Shown here: positions 24,486 through 32,459 of the stretch, in pieces | Layout: every line of letters begins with the position of its first letter | How positions within the stretch are numbered: position 1 is the first letter of the stretch | DNA from: Streptomyces sp. AC512_CC834 | Lineage (GTDB): Bacteria > Actinomycetota > Actinomycetes > Streptomycetales > Streptomycetaceae | Direction: 5' to 3' | Assembly: GCF_019049325.1 (NCBI RefSeq) | Contig: NZ_JAGMUO010000007.1 | Span: forward strand, 1 to 64,000 | Length of the DNA: 64,000 bases | Translations under genes and position numbers: made by a program | Notes under the pieces: generated by a model | Told to the model about the DNA's origin: nothing | The model's database searches: none | Seen by the model: only the letters and a program-made list of their open reading frames with translations

Positions 24486-26096
24486 ATGGAAGAGCTGGTC
24501 ATCAGGGACGCCGACGTCGTGGACGGCTCCGGTGCCGATTCCTACCGCGCCGACGTCGTGGTCGACGGCGGCCGGATCGTCTCGATCGTCAAGGAGGCGG
24601 CGGCCGCCGGCTGCCAGCGTCCCGAGGCGCGCCGGGAACTGGACGCCGAGGGCCTGGTCCTGAGCCCCGGCTTCATCGACATGCACGCCCACAGCGACCT
24701 GGCGCTGCTGCGGGACCCGGACCACAGCGCCAAGGCCGCCCAGGGCGTCACCCTGGAGGTCATCGGCCAGGACGGGCTGTCGTACGCGCCGGTCGACGAC
24801 CGCACCCTCGGCGAGGTGCGCCGCGCGATCGCCGGGTGGAACGGCCCGGGCGACGACGTCGACTTCGACTGGCGGTCGGTCGGCGCGTACCTGGACCGGC
24901 TCGACGCGGGCATCGCCGTCAACGCCGCCTATCTCATCCCGCAGGGCACGGTGCGTGCCCTCGCGGTCGGCTGGGACGACCGGGACGCGACCGACGCCGA
25001 GCTTCAGCACATGCGGCGGCTGGTCGCCGAGGGCATGGAGCAGGGCGCGGTCGGCATGTCGTCGGGGCTGACGTACACGCCGGGCATGTACGCCAAGGAC
25101 GCCGAGCTGACCGAGCTGTGCCGGGTGGTGGCGTCGTACGGCGGCTACTACTGCCCGCACCACCGCTCGTACGGGGCGGGGGCCCTCGAGGCGTACCAGG
25201 AGATGGTGGAGCTGAGCCGGGAGGCGGGCTGCCCGCTGCACCTGGCGCACGCCACCATGAACTTCGGCGTGAACGAGGGCAGGGCACCGGAACTGCTGAC
25301 GCTGCTCGACGAGGCGCTGGCCACCGGCGCCGACATCACCCTCGACACCTACCCGTACACCCCCGGCTGCACCACCCTCGTGGCGCTGCTGCCGAGCTGG
25401 GCGAGCGAGGGCGGCCCGGAGCAGATCATGAAGCGGCTGGCGGACGACGACACCGCCGAACGCATCCGGCACCACATGGAGGAGATCGGCTCCGACGGGT
25501 CCCACGGCGTGCCCATGGAGTGGGACACGATCGAGATCTCCGGCACGGGCGACCCGGCGCTCGCCGAGTACGTCGGCCGTACGGTCCTGGAGTCGGCCCG
25601 GCTGCGCGGCGAGACCCCGTGGACGGTCACCCGCCGCCTCCTGCTGACCGACCGGCTGGCGCCGACCGTCCTCCAGCACGTGGGCCACGAGGAGAACGTG
25701 CGCGCGATCATGCGGCACCGCGTCCACACCGGCGGCTCGGACGGCATCCTCCAGGGCGCAAAGCCGCACCCGCGCGCCTACGGCACCTTCCCGCACTACC
25801 TCGGTCACTACGTGCGCGAGCTGGGCGTGCTCTCGCTGGAGGAGTGCGTCGCCCACCTCACCTCGCGCCCGGCGGCTCGGCTGCGGCTGCCGGACCGGGG
25901 TCTGGTCCGGGAGGGGTACCGGGCCGACCTGGTGCTCTTCGACCCGGCGACGGTCGCGGCGGGCAGCACGTACGAGAACCCGCGGGTGCTGCCGACGGGC
26001 GTCCCGTACGTGCTGGTCGACGGGCGGTTCGTGATGGCGGACGGGCGGCGCACGGACGTACTGGCGGGGCGGTCGGTGCGGCGGAGCTCCCGGTGA
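24486..26096 (+). CDS. N-acyl-D-amino-acid deacylase-like amidohydrolase
   Basis: A 536-residue metal-dependent amidohydrolase. ATG 24486 is 10 bp after the PLP gene with GAGGAGGG between. Metal motif FIDMHAHSDLALL near 67, further His in YYCPHHRSYGAG and LHLAHATMNFGVNEG, and the late Asp in HTGGSDGILQG. The frame ends with a typical ADLVLFDPATV tail. In classical D-aminoacylases a Cys follows VxxG (GNCG); here the position reads VIGQDGLSYAP, so the Cys ligand is absent and substrate may differ. In this operon removal of an N-acyl group from an amino-sugar acid or D-amino acid is likely. Confidence 0.85.
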   Translation: MEELVIRDADVVDGSGADSYRADVVVDGGRIVSIVKEAAAAGCQRPEARRELDAEGLVLSPGFIDMHAHSDLALLRDPDHSAKAAQGVTLEVIGQDGLSYAPVDDRTLGEVRRAIAGWNGPGDDVDFDWRSVGAYLDRLDAGIAVNAAYLIPQGTVRALAVGWDDRDATDAELQHMRRLVAEGMEQGAVGMSSGLTYTPGMYAKDAELTELCRVVASYGGYYCPHHRSYGAGALEAYQEMVELSREAGCPLHLAHATMNFGVNEGRAPELLTLLDEALATGADITLDTYPYTPGCTTLVALLPSWASEGGPEQIMKRLADDDTAERIRHHMEEIGSDGSHGVPMEWDTIEISGTGDPALAEYVGRTVLESARLRGETPWTVTRRLLLTDRLAPTVLQHVGHEENVRAIMRHRVHTGGSDGILQGAKPHPRAYGTFPHYLGHYVRELGVLSLEECVAHLTSRPAARLRLPDRGLVREGYRADLVLFDPATVAAGSTYENPRVLPTGVPYVLVDGRFVMADGRRTDVLAGRSVRRSSR

Positions 26097-26182
26097 ACGG
26101 CGAGACCCGCCCGAACCGTCGCACGTCTCAAGTGGCGGATAACACGACCCATGGAACGTAACCGGGTCGTAAGCTCACGGAC

Positions 26183-27394
26183 ATGCAGGTGATCCAGTCG
26201 ACCAAGCTCGCCAACGTCTGTTACGAGATCCGGGGTCCGGTGCTCGAGGAGGCGATGCGGCTGGAAGCGGCCGGTCACCGCATCCTGAAGCTGAACACCG
26301 GCAACCCTGCAGCCTTCGGCTTCGAGTGCCCGCCGGAGATCCTGGAGGACATCCTCCGCAACGTCTCCACGGCGCACGGCTACGGCGACGCGAAGGGCCT
26401 GCTGGCGGCCCGCCGGGCGGTCGTCATGCACAACCAGACCCTCGGCATAGAGACGGACGTCGAGCACGTCTTCATCGGCAACGGCGTCTCCGAGCTGATC
26501 GTGATGGCGATGCAGGGGCTGTTGGACGACGGCGACGAGGTGCTCGTCCCGGCGCCGGACTACCCGCTGTGGACGGCCGCAGTCTCGCTCTCCGGCGGCA
26601 CGGCGGTGCACTACCGCTGCGACGAGCAGTCCGACTGGATGCCGGATCTCGCGGACGTGGAGCGGAAGATCACCGACCGCACCAAGGCGCTCGTCATCAT
26701 CAACCCGAACAACCCGACGGGCGCGGTGTACGACGACGCGATGCTGCGCGGGCTGACGGACATCGCCCGCCGGCACAACCTGCTGGTCTGCTCCGACGAG
26801 ATCTACGACAAGATCCTCTACGACGAGGCCACGCACACCCCGACCGCCGCGATCGCCCCCGACCTGCTCACCCTCACCTTCAACGGCATGTCGAAGGCGT
26901 ACCGGGTGGCCGGCTACCGGGTCGGCTGGATGTCGATCTCCGGGCCCCGCGCGCACGCCGAGTCCTACATCGAGGGCCTGACGATCCTGGCGAACATGCG
27001 GCTGTGCGCCAACATGCCGGGCCAGCACGGCGTGGTCGCGGCGCTCAGCGGGCGGCAGACCATCAACGAGCTGGTGCTGCCGGGCGGCCGGCTGCGCGAG
27101 CAGCGGGACGCCGCCCACGAGGCGCTGACCAGCATTCCGGGCGTGACCTGTGTGAAGCCGAAGGGCGCGCTGTATCTCTTCCCGCGGCTCGACCCCAAGG
27201 TCTTCAAGATCAAGGACGACCGTCGCATGGTCCTGGACCTGCTGCGCCAGGAGAAGATCATGGTCGTCCAGGGCACCGGCTTCAACTGGCCCGAGCCCGA
27301 TCACTTCCGGGTGGTGACCCTGCCCACGGCCGTGGATCTGCGCGAGGCGGTGGGCCGGATCGGAAACTTCCTGGACGGCTACAGCCAGCCTTGA
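26183..27394 (+). CDS. alaA: AlaA-type PLP aminotransferase (alanine-forming)
   Basis: A 403-residue fold-type I aminotransferase that closely follows the E. coli AlaA pattern: KLANVCYEIRGPVLEEA, LKLNTGNPAAFGF, FIGNGVSELIVMAMQ, APDYPLWTAAVSLSGG, NPNNPTGAVY, PLP lysine in TFNGMSKAYRVAGYRVGW, and MRLCANMPGQHGV. It should make alanine from pyruvate and glutamate. ATG 26183 has no strong ribosome site, only GGA in ctcacggac. It starts 86 bp after the deacylase; a separate promoter is likely, so it may not belong to that pathway. Confidence 0.9.
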   Translation: MQVIQSTKLANVCYEIRGPVLEEAMRLEAAGHRILKLNTGNPAAFGFECPPEILEDILRNVSTAHGYGDAKGLLAARRAVVMHNQTLGIETDVEHVFIGNGVSELIVMAMQGLLDDGDEVLVPAPDYPLWTAAVSLSGGTAVHYRCDEQSDWMPDLADVERKITDRTKALVIINPNNPTGAVYDDAMLRGLTDIARRHNLLVCSDEIYDKILYDEATHTPTAAIAPDLLTLTFNGMSKAYRVAGYRVGWMSISGPRAHAESYIEGLTILANMRLCANMPGQHGVVAALSGRQTINELVLPGGRLREQRDAAHEALTSIPGVTCVKPKGALYLFPRLDPKVFKIKDDRRMVLDLLRQEKIMVVQGTGFNWPEPDHFRVVTLPTAVDLREAVGRIGNFLDGYSQP

Positions 27395-27422
27395 GCCCGC
27401 TACCAGGTTCGCGCGAACTCTC

Positions 27423-27451
27423 TCAACTTTAGATTCGATCTAATGTAGGAT
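27423..27451 (+). promoter_or_regulatory. Promoter with overlapping palindrome
   Basis: TAGGAT at 27446-27451 is a good Streptomyces -10, with a weak TCAACT-like -35 17 bases upstream. The spacer contains TTAGAT-TCG-ATCTAA (27429-27443), a perfect inverted repeat well placed for an operator. It drives the gene at 27482. Confidence 0.5.
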
Positions 27452-27481
27452 GGTTTCCTGAAACCCTCAGGAGGCCGTCCC

Positions 27482-27916
27482 ATGTACGAACCGATCCGCG
27501 CCAAGTCGGTACACAGCACGACGGCCGGCACCCCTTCGGACTTCCCCCACCGGTCCCGGGAGGAAGAGCTGGACATCCAGCTCGCGAGCCATCTCGCGGC
27601 CCTGCTCGCCGTCACGGACGAGCTGCGCGCGCTGGCCCCCGCCACCGACCTGGACACCGCGGCCGACCGGCTCGCCGGACAGGTGGCCCGGCTGCGGGGT
27701 GGGGCGGTGCCGGTCCGCGTGCCGGTGACCGCCACCCGTCTCGCCGCCCGTCCCGCGCCGCGTCCGGCGGCCCTGCACCGGCGGGCGCACACCCTGGCGG
27801 CGCGCGCCCTGGTGGTGGCCGCCTCCCGCGCCGACACGGCGGTCGCGATCCTGACCGCCGAGCGCATGGACGCGCACTCCGCGGCCCTGGAGCCGCGCGA
27901 ACTCGCGTCGCGCTGA
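27482..27916 (+). CDS. Unknown 144-residue helical protein
   Basis: ATG 27482 has AGGAGG at 27469-27474 and its own promoter with a palindrome. The product (MYEPIRAKSVHSTTAGT) has a disordered start, then long Ala/Leu/Arg-rich helices (EELDIQLASHLAALLAVTDE, HTLAARALVVAASRADTAV) and no membrane segment. Predicted as an all-helical, basic protein. I do not recognise a family. Convergent with the PEP carboxykinase gene across a 414-bp gap that carries hairpins and a dispersed repeat. Confidence 0.7.
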   Translation: MYEPIRAKSVHSTTAGTPSDFPHRSREEELDIQLASHLAALLAVTDELRALAPATDLDTAADRLAGQVARLRGGAVPVRVPVTATRLAARPAPRPAALHRRAHTLAARALVVAASRADTAVAILTAERMDAHSAALEPRELASR

Positions 27917-28014
27917 GCCCTCCGGGCTCCTCGGACGGCCCCGGCCCGCGCGCACCCGCAGCGACGCGCATGCACTGCGTTGGCTTTGGCGGATCGCTAC
28001 GGCGCCGTGGGACT

Positions 28015-28110
28015 GTTCGCCGGTCGGCGGCTTCCCGTAGTCCTGGGCTGGTCGCGCCCACGCGGCGGAGCCGCACATCGACACAGCCCCGCGCCCCTCC
28101 AGGGCGCATA
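28015..28110. repeat. Dispersed Streptomyces intergenic repeat (GCGGCTCCGCCGC type)
   Basis: Read on the minus strand this contains the run CTGGAGGGGCGCGGGGCTGT, then a CGGCTCCGCCG hairpin core and TGGGCGCGACCAGCC. I recognise this combination as a short noncoding element found many times in Streptomyces genomes. Any protein read through it here is probably spurious. Recognition is from memory; a genome self-search would settle copy number. Confidence 0.55.
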
Positions 28111-28135
28111 CCGCACCGGCGTTGCAAATGCTGAA

Positions 28136-28177
28136 GGGCCGGGTCCTCCGCACGCCGTTGTGCGGGGGGCCCGGCCC
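28136..28177. terminator. Strong bidirectional hairpin terminator
   Basis: Arms GGGCCGGGTCCTCCGCAC and GTGCGGGGGGCCCGGCCC pair along 18 positions (two G-U) around a six-base loop. It lies between convergent genes at 27916 and 28331. Confidence 0.7.
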
Positions 28178-28181
28178 GGGC

Positions 28182-28236
28182 GGGGTCTTCACGTGCTCCG
28201 GGGTACTGCTGAGCTACTGGAGCGCGGGGAGACCCC
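28182..28236. repeat. Second large hairpin after the terminator
   Basis: GGGGTCTTCACGTGCTCC at 28182-28199 pairs with GGAGCGCGGGGAGACCCC at 28219-28236 around a 19-base loop. Unlike the first hairpin it has a big loop. It could be an additional terminator for the leftward PEP carboxykinase transcript or a stable RNA element. Confidence 0.45.
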
Positions 28237-28330
28237 CTCGCGACCGGCCTTCGTGACGACTTCGCAGGTCAGGGCTAGCCGGACCGGCCGCGGAGATGAG
28301 GGGTGGGCGGGAGACGGGTGGCCGCGGTGC

Positions 28331-30172
28331 TCAGCCCAGGCGCCGCACCAGGGCCCGGTACTGGTCCCACAGCTCGGCGGGCGTGTGGTCGCCGAAGGTG
28401 TTCAGGTGCTCGGGGACGAGCGCCGCCTCCTCGCGCCACACCTCCTTGTCGACGCTGAGCAGGAACTCCAGGTCGGCGTCGGCGAGGTCGAGGCCGTCGG
28501 TGTCGAGGGAGCCCTTGGCCGGCAGCACGCCGATCGGCGTCTCGACGCCCTCCGCGCGGCCCTCCAGGCGCTCCACGATCCACTTCAGGACGCGGCCGTT
28601 CTCACCGAAGCCGGGCCAGACGAACCGGCCCTCGTTGTCCTTGCGGAACCAGTTGACGTAGTAGATCTTGGGCAGCTTGGACTGGTCCTTGTCCTTGGCC
28701 ACGTCGATCCAGTGACCCATGTAGTCGCCCATGTTGTAGCCGCAGAACGGCAGCATGGCGAACGGGTCGCGGCGCAGCTCGCCGACCTTGCCCTCGGCGG
28801 CGGCGGTCTTCTCGGAGGCCACGTTGGCGCCGAGGAAGACGCCGTGGTTCCAGTCGAAGGACTCGGTGACCAGCGGTACGGCGGTGGCGCGGCGCCCGCC
28901 GAAGAGGATCGCCGAGATCGGCACACCCCGGGGGTCCTCCCACTCCGGCGCGATGATCGGGCACTGCGCGGCGGGCGTGGTGAAACGGGCGTTGGGGTGC
29001 GCGGCGGGCGCAGAGGACTCGGGCGTCCAGTCGTTGCCCTTCCAGTCCGTGAGGTGGGCCGGGGTCTCCTCGGTCATGCCCTCCCACCACACGTCGCCGT
29101 CGTCGGTGAGGGCGACGTTGGTGAAGACGGAGTTGCCCCACAGGGTCTTCATCGCGTTGGCGTTGGTGTGCTCACCGGTGCCGGGCGCGACACCGAAGAA
29201 GCCGGCCTCGGGGTTGATGGCGTACAGGCGGCCGTCCTCGCCGAAGCGCATCCAGGCGATGTCGTCGCCGATCGTCTCGACGGTCCAGCCGGAGATCGTG
29301 GGCTCCAGCATGGCGAGGTTGGTCTTGCCGCAGGCCGACGGGAAGGCGGCGGCCACGTACTTGGCCTCTCCCCGCGGCGGGGTCAGCTTCAGGACCAGCA
29401 TGTGCTCGGCGAGCCAGCCCTCGTCGCGGGCCATGACGGAGGCGATGCGCAGGGCGTAGCACTTCTTGCCGAGCAGGGCGTTGCCGCCGTAGCCGGAGCC
29501 GTAGGACCAGATCTCGCGGTCCTCGGGGAAGTGCGAGATGTACTTGGTGCTGTTGCAGGGCCAGGGGACGTCCGCCTCGCCCTCGGCCAGCGGGGCACCG
29601 ACGGAGTGCACGGCCTTGACGAAGAAGCCGTCGTCGCCCAGTTCGTCCAGGACCGGCTGCCCCATGCGGGTCATGGTGCGCATGGAGGCGGCGACGTAGG
29701 CGGAGTCGGTGATCTCGACGCCGAGCGCGGAGAGCGGGGAGCCGAGGGGGCCCATGCAGAACGGCACGACGTACATGGTCCGCCCGCGCATGGAGCCGCG
29801 GAAGAGGCCGCCCTCGCCACCCGTGCCGGTGCCCGTGCCCGTGAAAATCTCCCGCATCTCGGCGGGGTCCTTCCAGTGGTTGGTCGGGCCCGCGTCCTTC
29901 TCCTCGGCGGAGCAGATGAAGGTCCGGTCCTCGACGCGGGCGACGTCGGAGGGGTCGGAGGCCGCGTAGTAGGAGTTGGGGCGCTTGATCGGGTCGAGCT
30001 TCCTGAAGGTGCCCTTCGCCACGAGCTCCCCGCACAGGCGCTCGTACTCGGCCTCGGATCCGTCACACCAGACCACTGCGTCCGGCTGGGTCAGTTCGGC
30101 GATCCCGTTCACCCACGAGACCAGTTCCTGATGGTTGGTGGGGACGGGGGGAGCAGCGATGTCGCGCGCCAC
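28331..30172 (-). CDS. pckG: Phosphoenolpyruvate carboxykinase (GTP)
   Basis: The 613-residue enzyme converts oxaloacetate plus GTP to PEP and CO2 in gluconeogenesis. It has the full length of GTP-type PEPCKs. Visible motifs: the P-loop [12 protein letters not shown], the substrate/metal region [40 protein letters not shown] and the R-loop/nucleotide region [23 protein letters not shown] 30172 is preceded by AGGAG at a good distance. The gene is monocistronic and convergent with the 27482 gene. The upstream leader has a GGCCCC-TTG-GGGGC hairpin at about 30205-30219 and three short tandem repeats; a regulator was not identified. Confidence 0.97.
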   Translation of the reverse strand: MARDIAAPPVPTNHQELVSWVNGIAELTQPDAVVWCDGSEAEYERLCGELVAKGTFRKLDPIKRPNSYYAASDPSDVARVEDRTFICSAEEKDAGPTNHWKDPAEMREIFTGTGTGTGGEGGLFRGSMRGRTMYVVPFCMGPLGSPLSALGVEITDSAYVAASMRTMTRMGQPVLDELGDDGFFVKAVHSVGAPLAEGEADVPWPCNSTKYISHFPEDREIWSYGSGYGGNALLGKKCYALRIASVMARDEGWLAEHMLVLKLTPPRGEAKYVAAAFPSACGKTNLAMLEPTISGWTVETIGDDIAWMRFGEDGRLYAINPEAGFFGVAPGTGEHTNANAMKTLWGNSVFTNVALTDDGDVWWEGMTEETPAHLTDWKGNDWTPESSAPAAHPNARFTTPAAQCPIIAPEWEDPRGVPISAILFGGRRATAVPLVTESFDWNHGVFLGANVASEKTAAAEGKVGELRRDPFAMLPFCGYNMGDYMGHWIDVAKDKDQSKLPKIYYVNWFRKDNEGRFVWPGFGENGRVLKWIVERLEGRAEGVETPIGVLPAKGSLDTDGLDLADADLEFLLSVDKEVWREEAALVPEHLNTFGDHTPAELWDQYRALVRRLG

Positions 30173-30367
30173 GATTGCTCCTAAATGAGGGGTTTTTTGT
30201 TTGGAAGGCCCCTTGGGGGCTGCGACCCGGATGCGTGACGATGACCTCGTGGGCGCTCATCCGGTGTCGACCGCACTCATTTGATCCTCTGACGCGAGCG
30301 CCCATCTGTCCAGAGGGCGTCACACCTGAGCGGCGTGAGGATCGCCACGTGCCCGCGCCGGGGCGGG

Positions 30368-30410
30368 TGGACCGAGGCGGGTGGACTGAGGCGGGGTGGC
30401 CTGAGGCGGG
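30368..30410 (+). repeat. Three tandem 14-15 bp repeats in the 341-bp pckG/hlyIII gap
   Basis: TGGACCGAGGCGGG, TGGACTGAGGCGGGG and TGGCCTGAGGCGGG follow each other directly between the divergent PEP carboxykinase and hemolysin-III-like genes. They are not coding. The rest of this 341-bp gap holds the pckG leader hairpin and the palindrome at 30488-30499; I see no gene in it. Confidence 0.6.
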
Positions 30411-30487
30411 TAGGGGGTGCGGCGCCGGGCACCCCGTGAGAGGATGGCCACTCACCGTTCGTCATACGTCCGTACTGATACGTAACT

Positions 30488-30499
30488 TACGGAACCGTA
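30488..30499. promoter_or_regulatory. TACGGAACCGTA palindrome before the hemolysin-III gene
   Basis: A perfect inverted repeat TACGG-AA-CCGTA ends 14 bases before the ATG at 30514 and is extended by imperfect CGTA/TACG flanks. Its position over the probable transcription start suggests a repressor site, for instance of TetR type. No regulator gene is adjacent. Confidence 0.5.
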
Positions 30500-30513
30500 G
30501 GTACGATGCGTCC

Positions 30514-31221
30514 ATGACTGCGTCCGTCCCCGACGCGCCCAGGGACTCGGCGGCCGCCGGCCGCGGCGGCCCTCAAGCGCTCTCGCTCCCGTATCCGGCC
30601 AAGCCGAAGCTGCGTGGCTGGCTGCACCTCGGCATGTTCCCGGCCGTCCTCGTCGCCGGCCTGGTGCTCACCGCCCTCGCCGAGTCGCCCGAAGCCCGCG
30701 TCGCCTGCGGGATCTTCGTCCTGACGGCCTGCCTGCTGTTCGGCGTCAGCGCGCTCTACCACCGGGGCAACTGGAGCCCGCGCATGGACGGCGTACTGCG
30801 CCGCCTCGATCACGCCAACATCTTCCTGATCATCGCGGGCACCTACACCCCGCTCACGATGCTGCTGCTGCCCGGCGCCAAGGGCGAGTGGCTGCTGTGG
30901 GGCATCTGGGCCGCCGCCGCGGCCGGCATACTCTTCCGCGTCTTCTGGGTCGGCGCCCCACGCTGGCTCTACACCCCCTGCTACCTCGCCATGGGCTGGG
31001 CGGCCGTCTTCTACCTCCCCGAGTTCATGCGGGCCGGCGGCATCGCCGTCCTCGTCCTGGTGATCGTCGGCGGGCTGCTCTACAGCGCGGGCGGCGTGAT
31101 CTACGGCCTCAAGCGCCCCAACCCCTCACCGCGCTGGTTCGGCTTCCACGAGGTCTTCCACTCCTTCACGCTGGCCGCCTTCATCGCGCACTACGTGGGG
31201 ATCTCGCTGGTCGCGTACTAG
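30514..31221 (+). CDS. Hemolysin III / PAQR-family membrane protein
   Basis: A 235-residue protein with seven membrane helices after a 40-residue disordered start. Family motifs: SALYHRGNWSPRMDGVLRRL (the SxxxH-type metal site), DHANIFLIIAGTYTPLTMLL, and the C-terminal HEVFHSFTLAAFIAHYVG. These conserved Ser/His/Asp residues bind zinc in PAQR proteins, which have hydrolase-like sites. Despite the name, hemolysis is unlikely. ATG 30514 lacks a strong ribosome site. Monocistronic by appearance, 50 bp upstream of the Mut7-C gene. Confidence 0.9.
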   Translation: MTASVPDAPRDSAAAGRGGPQALSLPYPAKPKLRGWLHLGMFPAVLVAGLVLTALAESPEARVACGIFVLTACLLFGVSALYHRGNWSPRMDGVLRRLDHANIFLIIAGTYTPLTMLLLPGAKGEWLLWGIWAAAAAGILFRVFWVGAPRWLYTPCYLAMGWAAVFYLPEFMRAGGIAVLVLVIVGGLLYSAGGVIYGLKRPNPSPRWFGFHEVFHSFTLAAFIAHYVGISLVAY

Positions 31222-31270
31222 CGATCCGCCGGGCCGGGGCAGCACGCCTCACGCGTGGCATCCTGACCGG

Positions 31271-32002
31271 GTGAACGGTCGCGAGATCCACGTCGAATTC
31301 GCCCCCGGACTGGTCCTGTTCGTCCCCCGGGCCCGGCCCACCGGCACGGCCCGCACCACCACCGACGGCGTCTCCACGCTCGGCCACGTCGTGGAGTCCC
31401 TCGGTGTGCCGCTGACCGAGGCCGGCACGCTCCTCGTGGACGGCCGCGAGGTGGCGCCCGGATACGTCCCCACCGGCGGCGAGACGGTGAGCGTACGGGC
31501 CGTCCGGCACCCCCAGGAGGTCCCGGGAGCCCCGCTGCGCTTCCTGCTCGACGTGCACCTGGGCACCCTCGCCCGCCGGCTGCGACTGCTCGGTGTGGAC
31601 ACCGCCTACGAGTCGACGGACCTCGGCGATCCGGCGCTCGCCGCGCTGTCGGCGGCCGACAGACGGGTCATGCTCAGCCGCGACCGGGGGCTGCTGCGCC
31701 GGCGCGAGCTGTGGGCCGGCGCGTACGTCTACAGCACGGACCCCACCGAACAACTGCACGACGTCCTGGACCGGTTCCGGCCCACGCTACGCCCGTGGAC
31801 GCGGTGCACCGCCTGCAACGGCCTGCTGGAGGAGGCCACCAAGGAGCAGGTGGCGGACCGGCTCAAGGGCGGGACGCAGCGGTCGTACGACGTCTTCGCC
31901 CAGTGCACCTCGTGCGGACGCGCGTACTGGAGGGGCGCGCACCACGAGCAACTGGAGGCGATCGTGGAGCGCGCGATGAGCCGGGGTACTCAGGACGGTT
32001 GA
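31271..32002 (+). CDS. Ubiquitin-like plus Mut7-C RNase-type protein
   Basis: A 243-residue protein. Residues 1-85 are ubiquitin/ThiS-like (FAPGLVLFVPRARPTGT, TLLVDGREVAPGYVPTGGE). Residues 90-235 are Mut7-C: LRFLLDVHLGTLARRLRLLG and VDTAYESTDLGDPALA with PIN-like acidic residues, MLSRDRGLLRRRELW, and a zinc ribbon of two pairs, RCTACNGLL and QCTSCGRAYWRG. The family is predicted to be an RNA-processing nuclease. The GTG start at 31271 is supported by the family N terminus, but its ribosome site is weak. Confidence 0.9.
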   Translation: MNGREIHVEFAPGLVLFVPRARPTGTARTTTDGVSTLGHVVESLGVPLTEAGTLLVDGREVAPGYVPTGGETVSVRAVRHPQEVPGAPLRFLLDVHLGTLARRLRLLGVDTAYESTDLGDPALAALSAADRRVMLSRDRGLLRRRELWAGAYVYSTDPTEQLHDVLDRFRPTLRPWTRCTACNGLLEEATKEQVADRLKGGTQRSYDVFAQCTSCGRAYWRGAHHEQLEAIVERAMSRGTQDG

Positions 32003-32042
32003 GTAGACCGGCCGATCGCCAGCGGCCGGCCGGCGCGGTGTG

Positions 32043-32417
32043 ATGGACGGCATGACCACTCTGTCCCGACCCACCGAGCCACACCTTTCCCACCAGCGGC
32101 CTTCCCACCCGCCGCTGTCCGCCCATGCCCTGACCGTCAGCTCCGTGGCCGGACTCGTCCTGCTCCTGCCGACCGTCGTCGTCGCCTGGGTCCTCGTGGT
32201 CTCCACCGAGCGCGGCACCCGGTGCCTGATGTACGGCGAGCAGTGCTCGCGCATCCCCGGCGGCGCCCTGTGGGCCTGTTTCTGGGCCTCGGCCGCCCTG
32301 GGCGTACTCGCCCTGGTCCGGCCCCGCACCCGGTGGGCGTCCGCCAGGTACGCGGCCGTCGTCCTGCAGTGGTGCACTCAGCTCACCCTGGGCGCGCTGA
32401 TCCTCGCCGGCGCCTGA
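32043..32417 (+). CDS. Small membrane protein with three helices
   Basis: About 124 residues. After a Pro/His-rich start come hydrophobic helices LTVSSVAGLVLLLPTVVVAW, ALWACFWASAALGVLALV and YAAVVLQWCTQLTLGALIL. Four cysteines lie in or beside the membrane (CLMYGEQCSR pair outside). The start could be GTG 32040, ATG 32043 or ATG 32052. No family recognised; it follows the Mut7-C gene by 40 bp and may share its transcript. Confidence 0.65.
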   Translation: MDGMTTLSRPTEPHLSHQRPSHPPLSAHALTVSSVAGLVLLLPTVVVAWVLVVSTERGTRCLMYGEQCSRIPGGALWACFWASAALGVLALVRPRTRWASARYAAVVLQWCTQLTLGALILAGA

Positions 32418-32459
32418 CGGGCAACTCGGATTCGGGCCGATTCCGATGGCCGGGCCGAT

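Noticed and set aside
28185..28235. tRNA-like TAGCTCAGCAGTA on the minus strand
   Set aside because: Resembles box A only; no T-loop GGTTCGA box, anticodon arm or acceptor stem can be built.
27980..30184. Long plus-strand frame over the PEP carboxykinase gene
   Set aside because: Antisense shadow; the minus-strand protein is a full, motif-complete PEPCK.
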